Source: a virus | DNA: 51,979 nt | Direction: 5' to 3' (one strand) | IMG/VR virus record: IMGVR_UViG_3300029319_000076 | Coordinates: 1 to 51,979 of that record | In this document: positions 1-7,760 of the stretch, piece by piece | How the letters are laid out: every line of letters starts with the position of its first letter | Position numbering within the stretch: position 1 is the first letter of the stretch | Notes under the pieces: model-generated | What the model saw: only the letters and a program-made list of their open reading frames with translations | What the model was told of the DNA's origin: nothing | Databases searched by the model: none | Program-made: the position numbers and the translations under genes

Positions 1-1598
1 TGTTCGGCTGTCATATCTTTAGCTTTTTGATTTAATGTATTTATTCTCATTAAATCGCCAATTTCCATTCCATATAGGTCAGCTAATTTTTGTCTAGCGA
101 TAGGACTCATTTTTGATATATCACCTTGCATTTCTAATTGCTTGGTCATTTCTTTCATTGCACCTTCTTCATCACCAATTGCTTTTAAATATCTAGCCTT
201 TTCCATGTTTATAGTTTTTCCAGATATTGCTTGATATTCCATTTGAGATGTTAATGATTCTTCTATGTTTAATAATCCATCAGTTGCTTTAACCATTTTT
301 TCAATATCAAGACCAATTGAAGCTGCATATGCTGCTGTCTTAACCATTTGTTTTGCATTACCAGCCATTGACTTAGCTAACAATCCACCATTCTTGGCAA
401 GATCTTTCATTACCTTTCCAGGAGCTACTCCCATTGCTTGTGACATTTCATTTGCAACAATTTGCATGTTAGCAGCTGTTTCTTCTGATGCACCTCCTAT
501 TTCCATTAAGGTCATTTGAACTTCTCCAGCAACCTTTGATCCATATCCAAATGCTTTACCTATATCAGCAACTTTGGCAGCTGTTTCGCCTGATAATATA
601 TCTGCTCTACCAAACTGATCTATAAACTGTGCTTGAACATCACGAATTTCTTTTGCAGTTGCAAGTAGCGTGCTTTGTGATGCTTGTAGTTCGTACGATT
701 GCATTACTAGCTCTTTACTTTGAGCAACTGATAATCCTGTAGTGTCTGCAAACTTTAAAGCTTCTTGAGTAACTTTTTGTAATGCTTTAAATACGGCATA
801 TACTGCGGCTGCGGCCGCTGCTAATGCTGCAACCTTTGCTAAAACTCCTAATACTAATAATCCTTGTGGTCCAATTGCTCTTGTAGCTACTTTTAAAGCT
901 GCATTTAATGCTTGGGTTTTATTGGCACCTTTGGCCATTTGTCCAACAAATTCGCCCATACCAGCATTTAATCCTTTTTTTATTATTCCATTAGCTTGAT
1001 CTAATCCAATCATTTTAGATAGCATCTTACCACCTGGAATTTTTTCCATAAAGCCTTCTGCAAATCCTGTTAATTTATCAGTTCCTGCATGTAATGTATT
1101 TAATGCTTCTTCTGATGCAGCTCCCCATTTTGAAGTATAATCTTCAAATTGACTAATGGTATTTAATTGCTCCATCATTACTTGTTTTGTTTCCATGGTT
1201 ATATCACCATGCATAGCAGAAGCTTGAACTTGTTTTCGCATTGCTTGAATATTTTGTTTCAATGCTTTACCACGATCTCTAGTATAATCTGTTAAGTTAT
1301 TTTGTATTGATGCTTGTTCAGAAACTAATTTATTGATACCTTCTGAAATGTCTTCATAACTAGCAGCATTACCTGCTATTGTTTGATATTCTGATGCAAC
1401 TTGTTTTAATAATTTTAATTCTTCAACTAGAACTGCATTATTTTTTATACCACCTTTTAAAATTTGGTCCATGACTTTGGCAGCCTGTTCTCCTTCTATT
1501 CCGAAATTTTTCATCATACCGGATGCAGTGTTCAGCAAATCATTTATTTGTTTTTGCTTTTTTGGATCGCCTGCGTTATTTTCGTTACCGTTAGCCAT
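1..1598 (-). CDS. Tail tape measure protein, partial (3' end beyond window)
   Basis: The frame opens at an ATG at 1598 (MANGNENNAG) and stays open to the window edge, giving 532 visible residues. It is alanine- and lysine-rich and largely helical. It has a long hydrophobic segment around residues 243-270 (LGVLAKVAALAAAAAAVYAV), as is usual for tape measure proteins, which set tail length and pass through the host envelope. Blocks such as 'GQFGRADILSGETAAKV'-like text and repeated predicted helices resemble the TP901-type tape measure core rather than T4 gp29; this is pattern recognition, not a search. Position supports the call: in transcription order it follows sheath, tube and the chaperone pair, the classical place for a tape measure gene. 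The C-terminus lies outside the window, so total length is unknown. Confidence 0.82.
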   Translation of the reverse strand, partial: MANGNENNAGDPKKQKQINDLLNTASGMMKNFGIEGEQAAKVMDQILKGGIKNNAVLVEELKLLKQVASEYQTIAGNAASYEDISEGINKLVSEQASIQNNLTDYTRDRGKALKQNIQAMRKQVQASAMHGDITMETKQVMMEQLNTISQFEDYTSKWGAASEEALNTLHAGTDKLTGFAEGFMEKIPGGKMLSKMIGLDQANGIIKKGLNAGMGEFVGQMAKGANKTQALNAALKVATRAIGPQGLLVLGVLAKVAALAAAAAAVYAVFKALQKVTQEALKFADTTGLSVAQSKELVMQSYELQASQSTLLATAKEIRDVQAQFIDQFGRADILSGETAAKVADIGKAFGYGSKVAGEVQMTLMEIGGASEETAANMQIVANEMSQAMGVAPGKVMKDLAKNGGLLAKSMAGNAKQMVKTAAYAASIGLDIEKMVKATDGLLNIEESLTSQMEYQAISGKTINMEKARYLKAIGDEEGAMKEMTKQLEMQGDISKMSPIARQKLADLYGMEIGDLMRINTLNQKAKDMTAE

Positions 1599-1609
1599 AG
1601 TATATTATA

Positions 1610-1963
1610 TTATCTTCGAGTTCTATATTTTCCTTTATGTCTGTATCTAACCTTTGCACCTTTTTTACGATCTGGTTTGAATTCGAATCCAAATCTTTTT
1701 GCAAACTTTCCATAACATAAAGATGAGTCAGGATTTTTTAAACAATAACTAGCCATTAAATCTAATGTACGTTCTCGTTGTTTTTGAAAATCTGATAATG
1801 CAGCTTTTACCTCAGGATCATCATTGGCTATTTTTATTGCCTTTCCTAAGTCTCGTGTAAGTGGTTTTTGAGCTAACATGCCAAAAAGTTTACTTAAAAA
1901 TCCTTCAGTTAAATTTACTTGTTTTAGAATTTTTTCTTCTATTCTATTGAAATTATTTGCCAT
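1610..1963 (-). CDS. Small basic protein between tail chaperones and tape measure
   Basis: This 117-residue protein is not recognised. It starts MANNFNRIEEKIL with a helical N-terminal half and ends in a strongly basic tail (FKPDRKKGAKV then RYRHKGKYRTRR). Two cysteines sit near residues 74 and 83. A copy of the ATATTTAT motif lies about 25 bases upstream of its ATG, followed by a purine stretch (GATAGGGAT) that can serve as ribosome binding site. It sits between the chaperone frame and the tape measure gene, with only 11 bases before the latter, so a role in tail assembly or in handling the tape measure protein is a reasonable inference from position alone. The basic tail could bind nucleic acid or acidic protein surfaces. 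Confidence 0.7.
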   Translation of the reverse strand: MANNFNRIEEKILKQVNLTEGFLSKLFGMLAQKPLTRDLGKAIKIANDDPEVKAALSDFQKQRERTLDLMASYCLKNPDSSLCYGKFAKRFGFEFKPDRKKGAKVRYRHKGKYRTRR

Positions 1964-1988
1964 ATTTATCCCTATCGGTTATTTTAAT

Positions 1989-1996
1989 ATAAATAT
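1989..1996 (-). promoter_or_regulatory. ATATTTAT motif (putative late promoter)
   Basis: The coding strand reads CATATTTATATTAAAA about 25 bases before the 117-residue gene. It is one of a family of near-identical leader motifs in this window. Confidence 0.5.
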
Positions 1997-2011
1997 GGAA
2001 CTACCAGAATA

Positions 2012-2266
2012 TTATCGTCGTTTTCTTATGTTAGGTCTTGATATTCCTTTACCTTTGGATTGTTCTTTATTGGCTTTCTTTTGAGCTTCTGCTTTTTGTT
2101 TTAAAGCTTTTTCAATGCTTTTATAATAGAATGTTCTTAACCAGATTGGCATTTCATATACGTCAGTCCAAGTGAACCCACCTTTCCCATAATATATCAG
2201 TTCAAATATCTGATTATGCAGTACGGGCCTGTAATTAGGCCCTAGGCCAAAAAAAGTTGGTGTCAA
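2012..2266 (-). CDS. Downstream frame of tail-assembly chaperone (gp51-like), probably reached by frameshift
   Basis: This open frame overlaps the end of the gp26-like gene. It has no ATG near its beginning; the only candidate initiator is a TTG at 2266, and the first in-frame ATG is inside the conserved part (EMPIWLRTFYY). The segment TWTDVYEMPIWLRTFYYKSI looks like the conserved core of the small T4-type baseplate hub assembly proteins (gp51 group), and the tail is lysine-rich. Relative to the gp26-like frame it lies at +1, equivalent to -2. A seven-T run followed by a hairpin sits exactly in the overlap, so I infer that the product is mainly a C-terminal extension of the upstream protein, as in the G/GT chaperones of other tailed phages. 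Independent initiation at TTG is the alternative. Confidence 0.75.
   Translation of the reverse strand: MTPTFFGLGPNYRPVLHNQIFELIYYGKGGFTWTDVYEMPIWLRTFYYKSIEKALKQKAEAQKKANKEQSKGKGISRPNIRKRR
2225..2255 (-). promoter_or_regulatory. Programmed frameshift signal: T7 slippery run plus hairpin
   Basis: On the coding strand the text is AAC TTT TTT TGG in the upstream frame, a run of seven T at 2249-2255. After a 6-base spacer (GGCCTA) comes GGGCCT-AATTAC-AGGCCC at 2225-2242, a 6-bp GC-rich hairpin in otherwise A+T-rich DNA. The stop codon of the upstream gene overlaps the hairpin at the stem-loop junction. A shift of +1, or of -2, on the T run enters the downstream open frame; a -1 shift meets TAG within two codons. 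Confidence 0.72.
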
Positions 2267-3119
2267 TGGGCAGATCTACCTCAAATGGTTCACCGGTCAT
2301 ATTATCAACCAAATCAATCTTAAGATCGATATCAGGCATTACTTTTGTTATATGACCTCTTAATGCTCTAGAATCAATAGCAAGCATTTCTTTCTGTACA
2401 AAGTTTCTAATAGGACCTGAACCTCTTTCACCGTCTATAGATGTTATAGTATGTATTAATCTTGTAGTTAATTCACTATCTCCATATCCTGATCTTTTAG
2501 AAAACTTTTTAACTGCTTTTAATTCTTCGTCTATACCTTTACTATCTGAATGCGATAACATTTTAAACGTTACAAGTCTTTTCGATGCTGGTAATGTAAA
2601 TTCAAATTCATTAACGTTTGGTTCAATTGTATCCCAATCTATTTCTTTATCATCAAATGCAGTTAAATCAATTTTTTCTGTTTGTTTTTCACCTGATGGT
2701 GCTGTTATAGAAAATTCATAATCTTTACCATAACCTAATACTCTTGCTGCAATCATTATAGCATTTTTATCACCAGTTAAAATATCATTGTAATTTATTT
2801 TTTCACCTTTACCATTTCCTACTATCAAAGCTCTAAACAATTTATCTAATACTACACCTTGTTTAATATATGATTGAGTAGTTAATATATCTTCTTCTCT
2901 TGCAGACATATATTTCATTTCTACTTGGCCTTGTGATAATGGATTATCTTTTGGATATAATAATCCTTTTGATGGTAAGTCTACAATTTCTGTTGGAAAT
3001 TTAGGTGCTTCTGATTTACCTGATTCAGCTGGTGCTTTATAATTAGCTATAGCTCTTTGTTTTAATTCAGCATCAGAAACTGATTTTTTTTCTGGATATT
3101 CGTCGTTTACTTTTGGCAT
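2235..3119 (-). CDS. gp26: T4 gp26-type baseplate hub / tail-assembly chaperone
   Basis: This 294-residue protein has the DLPSKGLLYP block (residues 47-56), followed by VEMKYMSAREEDIL and later GDKNAIMIAARVLGYGKDYE. These blocks are typical of the T4 baseplate protein family that includes gp26. In T4 gp26 takes part in baseplate hub assembly; in marine T4-type phages the family sits between tube and tape measure, where other phages carry tail-assembly chaperones. The first 40 residues are charged and probably disordered. The ATG at 3119 is preceded by GAGG and by an ATATTTAT motif, which itself follows the terminator of the tube gene. The last codons (TTT TTT TGG) form the slippery run of the frameshift signal, so two products of about 294 and 368 residues are expected. 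Confidence 0.78.
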   Translation of the reverse strand: MPKVNDEYPEKKSVSDAELKQRAIANYKAPAESGKSEAPKFPTEIVDLPSKGLLYPKDNPLSQGQVEMKYMSAREEDILTTQSYIKQGVVLDKLFRALIVGNGKGEKINYNDILTGDKNAIMIAARVLGYGKDYEFSITAPSGEKQTEKIDLTAFDDKEIDWDTIEPNVNEFEFTLPASKRLVTFKMLSHSDSKGIDEELKAVKKFSKRSGYGDSELTTRLIHTITSIDGERGSGPIRNFVQKEMLAIDSRALRGHITKVMPDIDLKIDLVDNMTGEPFEVDLPIDTNFFWPRA

Positions 3120-3152
3120 AACATTTCCTCTTTAATTTTATAACGCTTTATA

Positions 3153-3160
3153 ATAAATAT
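3153..3160 (-). promoter_or_regulatory. ATATTTAT motif (putative late promoter)
   Basis: The coding strand reads ACATATTTATTATAAAG. It lies between the terminator after the tube gene and the gp26-like start, a convincing terminator-then-promoter arrangement. Confidence 0.55.
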
Positions 3161-3167
3161 GTAAGAA

Positions 3168-3198
3168 CAAAAAAAATCCCACCGTTAGGTAGGATTTT
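3168..3198 (-). terminator. Intrinsic terminator after tail tube gene
   Basis: On the coding strand AAAATCCTACC-TAAC-GGTGGGATTTT forms an 11-bp stem with one T-G wobble and a four-base loop. It is followed by a run of T. It lies 22 bases after the tube stop codon. Confidence 0.85.
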
Positions 3199-3219
3199 CT
3201 TAAGCTCTATAAGTTTGAT

Positions 3220-3708
3220 CTAGAATTGAAGGATTGCATAATCATATTTTAGAGTCAATTCGATGTTAACAGGATCTTCAGTAGCCCAATCCATATCACC
3301 AAATGTTGCAGCAGATATATATGCTCCTTTTAAAGTCCATTCTTCAACCTTATCACCTACTGGTCCTAAAGTATTAAATACAATGTCCTTTTTATAGAAA
3401 TCTGAATATCCATCTCTACCTGTTACAGATTCGTGATGCAATCTTACCCATTCCATAACTGCCTGGGCACCTGATGGCACAACTGGGTCATATAATGTTA
3501 TTGTTACATCTTGCCATCTAGATTTACCTTTCAACTTTCTTTCAACGTTAATATGATCTAAAATCAATTCACCTTGATCAATTGAAGGTCTTGAAGCAGC
3601 TTTTATTAAGTATGATGGAATACCTTCTACATACATTATAAACCTATTAGCTACTTTTGGTTCAAATGCGGTAAACATCACTTCGGTTGGGTCTAGCAAT
3701 TCAGCCAT
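3220..3708 (-). CDS. gp19: Tail tube protein, gp19-like
   Basis: This 162-residue protein is about the length of T4 gp19 (163). It polymerises into the inner tube through which DNA passes. The composition fits the fold: VANRFIMYVEGIPSYLIKA at the N-terminus, 'IDQGELILDHINVERKLKGK', then WQDVTITLYDPV and the C-terminal strand NIELTLKYDYAILQF. It lies directly after the sheath gene, as gp18-gp19 do in T4. A strong SD (TAGGAG) precedes the ATG, an ATATTTAT motif lies just upstream, and an intrinsic terminator follows. The gene therefore looks like its own strong transcription unit, as expected for an abundant virion protein. Confidence 0.92.
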   Translation of the reverse strand: MAELLDPTEVMFTAFEPKVANRFIMYVEGIPSYLIKAASRPSIDQGELILDHINVERKLKGKSRWQDVTITLYDPVVPSGAQAVMEWVRLHHESVTGRDGYSDFYKKDIVFNTLGPVGDKVEEWTLKGAYISAATFGDMDWATEDPVNIELTLKYDYAILQF

Positions 3709-3732
3709 TTTTTATCTCCTATCTCATTTAAT

Positions 3733-3740
3733 ATAAATAT
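3733..3740 (-). promoter_or_regulatory. ATATTTAT motif (putative late promoter)
   Basis: The coding strand reads GTATATTTATATTAAAT, about 25 bases before the tube start and 15 bases before its SD. Confidence 0.5.
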
Positions 3741-3765
3741 ACAATTTCCTAAAAAGTTCTATCTA

Positions 3766-5886
3766 CTATTCTGGAAATGCTGCACCAGTTGGTAGAATAT
3801 TAAAGTCAATGATAATAAATTCAGCCGTCTTAGTTGGTTGCAAGAATAACTGACCTACCATTTGATTTCTATCTATCACATCTGGTGTATTATTTGTTTC
3901 ATCCATTACTACTTTAAAAGCATATAAACCTTGTCTTTGTTGTACACTTTCTAAATATGGATTCACTATATTTAAGAATCTTAATCTAGTTGCTGCAGTA
4001 TTTTGTTCAAATACTAAGAACTTAGTAGCAGAAGCAATAAACTTCTTAGCTGCGATTAATAATCTTCTAACATTTACTCTATCTAATGCAGATGCTTTCT
4101 TTTGAAGAGTTTTTTGTCCCCAAACACATACACCCGTATTAGGGAAAGTTGCGATTGGATTAACATTACTTTCATATAAAGTATCTCTATTAGTATGAGT
4201 TAATTTTCTCTCTGCCATTGTAGCACTATCAATTCCACCTCTATTCAATCCTGCAGGAGCAAACCATTCAGCTGCCACTCTATCATTGAATGCATATACA
4301 CCTGGTATAACTACTGATGGTGGAACCCATACATTCTTAGCTAATTGATTATCTGGAATCATTACCCATGGCCAATACATTGCAGCATAATTTGAATCTC
4401 TTCCTTCTGCTTTTGCAGTTGCTGTTGCAATTGTTGAACCGTATGATGCTGGATCTACGATTGCAAAACAATCTCCTCTATCTTCACACATGTCAATTGC
4501 TTGAGTAATTATAGCACCATGATTTGCATGATTATCTGTTAATCCAGGTAACAATATTAAATTAATATCATATTCATCTTGATTCTTAAGAATCTTGATT
4601 GCATCTTCATATGCAGTTTTACCATCATTAGCTGAACCTAAATTATATCCTTGCATATTCGTGTTAGTAATGTTTTCATAAAATGCAATTGGATGCTGTA
4701 CATTACCATCAGAACCACCTTGGAATGAACCAGATGATACAGTTGGTAAAGAACCTGATAAACCTGCATCTCTAACATTTCCGTTTTCATCTAAATAATT
4801 ATAAGTTGTTACATGAGTTGTTACTCTAACATATTTAGATTTGTTCGGGAATGAACCTGACAATTGAAGGAATGGATCATTTGTTCCTGAATCTCTAACT
4901 GTCATTGTTTGATCACCAATTACTTTTCCAATAAAATTAGAAGTATTTGGATCAAGTGTTAAATTATTATATTGTTCAATGATTGATTTTCTTTTATCTG
5001 TATCATCACCTCTTCTAATTAATAGGTTGAATGAACCTTTTGCAGTATTAACAGATGTTACTTCAAATTTAAAATTGTCTTTTGAACCTGATGCATATAA
5101 TCCATTAGTTCCAATTGGTCCATTACTATTTAAAATTGCACCATCATTTAACGATGTTAAAGTAAAGCAATTTGTTGAAGTAGTTGTATTAGTACCTCCA
5201 GCTAATGTTAATACATCACTAAAAGTTGTTCCTGAACCAGAATCAACTGAAATACTATTTCCTGCTGTTCCTGCACTTGATGCAGATAAAGCTAAGAATG
5301 TTGTTCCATCTACTGCTGTTACACCAATTGCCGCTGTATTAATTTCTGCTACTAAATTGTCTAATGTAGTAGCTACGTCAGATCCGGTTGCGAAGAAACG
5401 AATGTTTCCATTATCAACTGGGACTCCACCTGCCGGATCAGCTGCTATAAATCTAGTCTCTGTTCCTCCTACTGTAATTTGAAATTCATCTTCTGGTGTT
5501 TGACCATGACTGTTTAATATGGTCAACTTTCCTGAAGCTATTCCAGATCCCACTGTAGTTGATGATGATATAGTTGCTTTTGCTGGTGCATATGCTCCTG
5601 CTAATATTCTTACAACTGTTAATGTTTCTGCATGCTTTAAATATTCTTTTGCTGTATAAGATGTTAAATAAGCATAAGATGATTCTTGTGCTCCAGATCC
5701 ACTACTAAACGTATCTCCAAATATTTGCTGATATTCAGAATAAGATGATACAACAGTTGGAACACCTGCAGGTCCTTTCACTGTCGGTCCTACCAACGCT
5801 GCTCCGATTGCTGCAATACCAGCTGGTAAAAAGGATTGATCTACTTCTTTAGTAAATACACCTGGGCTAACTATTTTTTCTGCCAT
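3766..5886 (-). CDS. gp18: Tail sheath protein, gp18-like
   Basis: This 706-residue protein forms the contractile outer sheath. The N-terminus IVSPGVFTKEVDQSFLP is the classical sheath start, followed by AIGAALVGPTVKGPAGVPT. The C-terminal third has the conserved sheath core (LNRGGID, 'NPIATFPNTGVCVWGQKTL', 'RVNVRRLLIAAKKFI', then FLFVFEQN-like and TAEFIIIDFNILPTG). T4 gp18 is 659 residues, so this is slightly longer. The extra material is probably in the middle, where the composition turns Ser/Thr/Gly-rich (residues about 105-260), consistent with a surface-exposed domain. It is preceded by AAGGAG and an ATATTTAT motif, and followed by the tube gene. Confidence 0.94.
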   Translation of the reverse strand: MAEKIVSPGVFTKEVDQSFLPAGIAAIGAALVGPTVKGPAGVPTVVSSYSEYQQIFGDTFSSGSGAQESSYAYLTSYTAKEYLKHAETLTVVRILAGAYAPAKATISSSTTVGSGIASGKLTILNSHGQTPEDEFQITVGGTETRFIAADPAGGVPVDNGNIRFFATGSDVATTLDNLVAEINTAAIGVTAVDGTTFLALSASSAGTAGNSISVDSGSGTTFSDVLTLAGGTNTTTSTNCFTLTSLNDGAILNSNGPIGTNGLYASGSKDNFKFEVTSVNTAKGSFNLLIRRGDDTDKRKSIIEQYNNLTLDPNTSNFIGKVIGDQTMTVRDSGTNDPFLQLSGSFPNKSKYVRVTTHVTTYNYLDENGNVRDAGLSGSLPTVSSGSFQGGSDGNVQHPIAFYENITNTNMQGYNLGSANDGKTAYEDAIKILKNQDEYDINLILLPGLTDNHANHGAIITQAIDMCEDRGDCFAIVDPASYGSTIATATAKAEGRDSNYAAMYWPWVMIPDNQLAKNVWVPPSVVIPGVYAFNDRVAAEWFAPAGLNRGGIDSATMAERKLTHTNRDTLYESNVNPIATFPNTGVCVWGQKTLQKKASALDRVNVRRLLIAAKKFIASATKFLVFEQNTAATRLRFLNIVNPYLESVQQRQGLYAFKVVMDETNNTPDVIDRNQMVGQLFLQPTKTAEFIIIDFNILPTGAAFPE

Positions 5887-5912
5887 TCGTTTACTCCTTG
5901 TTTAATTTTATT

Positions 5913-5920
5913 ATAAATAT
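5913..5920 (-). promoter_or_regulatory. ATATTTAT motif (putative late promoter)
   Basis: The coding strand reads CGTATATTTATAATAAAA before the SD (AAGGAG) and ATG of the sheath gene. Confidence 0.52.
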
Positions 5921-5940
5921 ACGAAAATGGCATCAAACCA

Positions 5941-6216
5941 TTAGTTTGCAGGAACAAATTCTCCGCTACTTAGGTCTACTGTACCAACTCCGTATTTTTC
6001 TTTAAAACTAGCAACTAAATCAGCTTCTTGTTTTTGTAAATCTCTATATTCATTTTCAGCTTCTGTTTCTAATTCATTTAGTTGATCTAATCGCTGATTT
6101 GTCAATAGTTTATCTAGTTTTATTTGTCCAAATTCAACTACTTTTGCTTGACTTGCATCACGTAGTTCAGTAATCTTTTCCAGTTCCTCTTTTGTAAATT
6201 TAATTGGGTCTGCCAT
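5941..6216 (-). CDS. Small coiled-coil protein before tail sheath
   Basis: This 91-residue protein is not recognised. It is almost entirely heptad-like, rich in Glu, Lys, Leu and Gln (FTKEELEKITELRDASQAKV, then LDQLNELETEAENEYRDLQ). It ends with a short non-helical tail, DLSSGEFVPAN. A strong SD (AAAAGGAG) and an ATATTTAT motif precede its ATG at 6216. It lies between the gp15-like and sheath genes. A scaffold or chaperone role in neck or tail assembly is possible, but this rests only on position and on the predicted coiled coil. Confidence 0.72.
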   Translation of the reverse strand: MADPIKFTKEELEKITELRDASQAKVVEFGQIKLDKLLTNQRLDQLNELETEAENEYRDLQKQEADLVASFKEKYGVGTVDLSSGEFVPAN

Positions 6217-6245
6217 AACTTATTCTCCTTTTATTAATTACATTT

Positions 6246-6253
6246 ATAAATAT
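6246..6253 (-). promoter_or_regulatory. ATATTTAT motif (putative late promoter)
   Basis: The coding strand reads GCATATTTATAAATG, followed by AAAAGGAG and the start of the 91-residue coiled-coil gene. Confidence 0.48.
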
Positions 6254-6264
6254 GCTATTCTTAC

Positions 6265-7212
6265 TTAAGAATACCTTTTTTTGTGTATATGTCTTTGATT
6301 TAATGCAGGTGCTGGATCTGTTATTCTTCTCCTGCTTTGATTTGTATTTCCTTTATCGGATCTATCTAATATTTGAGTTGGTTTTGTTGAATTAGTATAT
6401 CCGCCTGGAGGTGGATTTTCAGTATCAACATTAAATGTTTGAGTTTCTGTTTTAAAATTAATTTTTTTAACTGAATAACTTTTTCTGAAACTTGAAGCGC
6501 GTAATTCAGATTCAAACAATAATGTTGCTTTTGTTGTTAATGGTAATGTTGCTCTTATAATTCTATCTTCACCTGTATTATTTAAAGTTTCAAATGAATA
6601 GTCACCTATATAGGTTGCAAACTTCCATGTAGTACCCCATGCAAATCCTCCTACTGGCATTATTTGTTCTACAATCGAATTTAACTGTTCTGTATATTCA
6701 GTCCATATTAATAAATCATAAGTAACATCAATATACTCTGGAATACTTGATATAAAATATTCGCCTGAAGGTTTTTTATCTCGTAATACATTAAATCTAT
6801 CATACTTGTTTTGCATGGTGTATTTGTTTTTAAATATTAATGAGTTCCCAGCTGGATTAATATTAACATCTAATTTTTTTAATGAATCTCGTTCAACAAT
6901 ATTATTACGTTTGATAATCATTAATGGTGTTAATAATTTACCTTTAGTATCTCTCATATAACCATGTTTTTGAACTTGGCTCCATTTTTCACCGTTTGCA
7001 TACATAATTGGTACATCAATGACTTTATTGTCTTGAGTTATTTGTGGATGTACTATTTCTCGTAGATAAGAAATAACAGCATAATCTACGTCATAAATAT
7101 TACATGTAGGCGTTTTAATAGTATCATTATCTCTTCTGATTTGATCAGCTCTATTGATACTACGATCATTACTAGTCGATGAATATGTTTTATTTAACTT
7201 TATCTTAGCCAT
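6265..7212 (-). CDS. gp15: Tail completion / sheath stabiliser, gp15-like
   Basis: This 315-residue protein resembles T4 gp15 (272 residues), the hexameric terminator that caps the tail and joins it to the neck. Matching features are the early IDVPIMYANGEKWSQVQ block (gp15 has a similar VPITYASKEH block), the central NPAGNSLIFKNKYTMQNKY, and the VTYDLLIWTEYTEQLNSIVE segment followed by QIMPVGG. The last 60 residues (PPPGGYTN and onward) are polar and probably flexible, as in gp15. It lies 3 bases from the gp14-like gene upstream and, with one small gene between, before the sheath, which fits the T4 order gp13-14-15-18. No leader motif lies immediately upstream, so it is probably co-transcribed with the two neck genes. 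Confidence 0.82.
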   Translation of the reverse strand: MAKIKLNKTYSSTSNDRSINRADQIRRDNDTIKTPTCNIYDVDYAVISYLREIVHPQITQDNKVIDVPIMYANGEKWSQVQKHGYMRDTKGKLLTPLMIIKRNNIVERDSLKKLDVNINPAGNSLIFKNKYTMQNKYDRFNVLRDKKPSGEYFISSIPEYIDVTYDLLIWTEYTEQLNSIVEQIMPVGGFAWGTTWKFATYIGDYSFETLNNTGEDRIIRATLPLTTKATLLFESELRASSFRKSYSVKKINFKTETQTFNVDTENPPPGGYTNSTKPTQILDRSDKGNTNQSRRRITDPAPALNQRHIHKKRYS

Positions 7213-7215
7213 TTA

Positions 7216-7758
7216 TTATAAGTTTTTTGGTAATTGATATTCTTGATCTGGATTACCTCCGAAATTTGTTTCAACAAGATTTAATCTATTTCTTCTAGTA
7301 ACATGTGCTTCTACTACTAAAGAAACTGCAAATCCAAATTCATCTCTTTCTTGAGCTATACGTCCTAAATCTGTTGTAGGATTAGTGCCTCTCCAATATT
7401 GACTTGTTGATGTTTTATCTATTTCATAATATTCATTATCCCATTGAAGAATATCTCCTTCTTCGATAATAATATTATCATCTTTAAGATAGTCACGATT
7501 AAAAGCAAATATACCTGTTCTAGTAGAATCTAATCCATAATCATCAGATATAATTGATTTTTCATCTTTTTGAACTAAACAAGGTATTTTAATTGGATTG
7601 TAATATTTTTTATTATCAGATTCACCATATAAATTTTCTCGTGTTGAATCAAGTACAAGTTTATAGAGCTCTATCTCAGTGTCAATTATTTCAACAACGA
7701 GTTCTCTATTCATATGTCTTATAAGACTTGCGTCTCTACCTGATCCAAATAGTGCCAT
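7216..7758 (-). CDS. Neck protein, probably gp14-like
   Basis: This 180-residue protein is assigned mainly by position between the gp13-like and gp15-like genes. The text supports a T4-type neck protein: RELVVEIIDTEIELYKLVL, ENLYGESDNKKYYNPIKIP (T4 gp14 has a comparable YGES block), then GDILQWDNEYYEIDKTS and FAVSLVVEAHVTRRNRLNL. These resemble connector proteins that seal the packaged head and join it to the tail. T4 gp14 is longer (256 residues), so the match is partial. Spacing is 2 bases to the upstream gene and 3 to the downstream one, implying translational coupling in a three-gene neck operon. Confidence 0.66.
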   Translation of the reverse strand: MALFGSGRDASLIRHMNRELVVEIIDTEIELYKLVLDSTRENLYGESDNKKYYNPIKIPCLVQKDEKSIISDDYGLDSTRTGIFAFNRDYLKDDNIIIEEGDILQWDNEYYEIDKTSTSQYWRGTNPTTDLGRIAQERDEFGFAVSLVVEAHVTRRNRLNLVETNFGGNPDQEYQLPKNL

Positions 7759-7760
7759 AA

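Noticed and set aside
4979-5482. 167-residue plus-strand open frame
   Set aside because: It is antisense to the sheath gene in its low-complexity Ser/Thr/Gly segment. All supported genes are on the minus strand.
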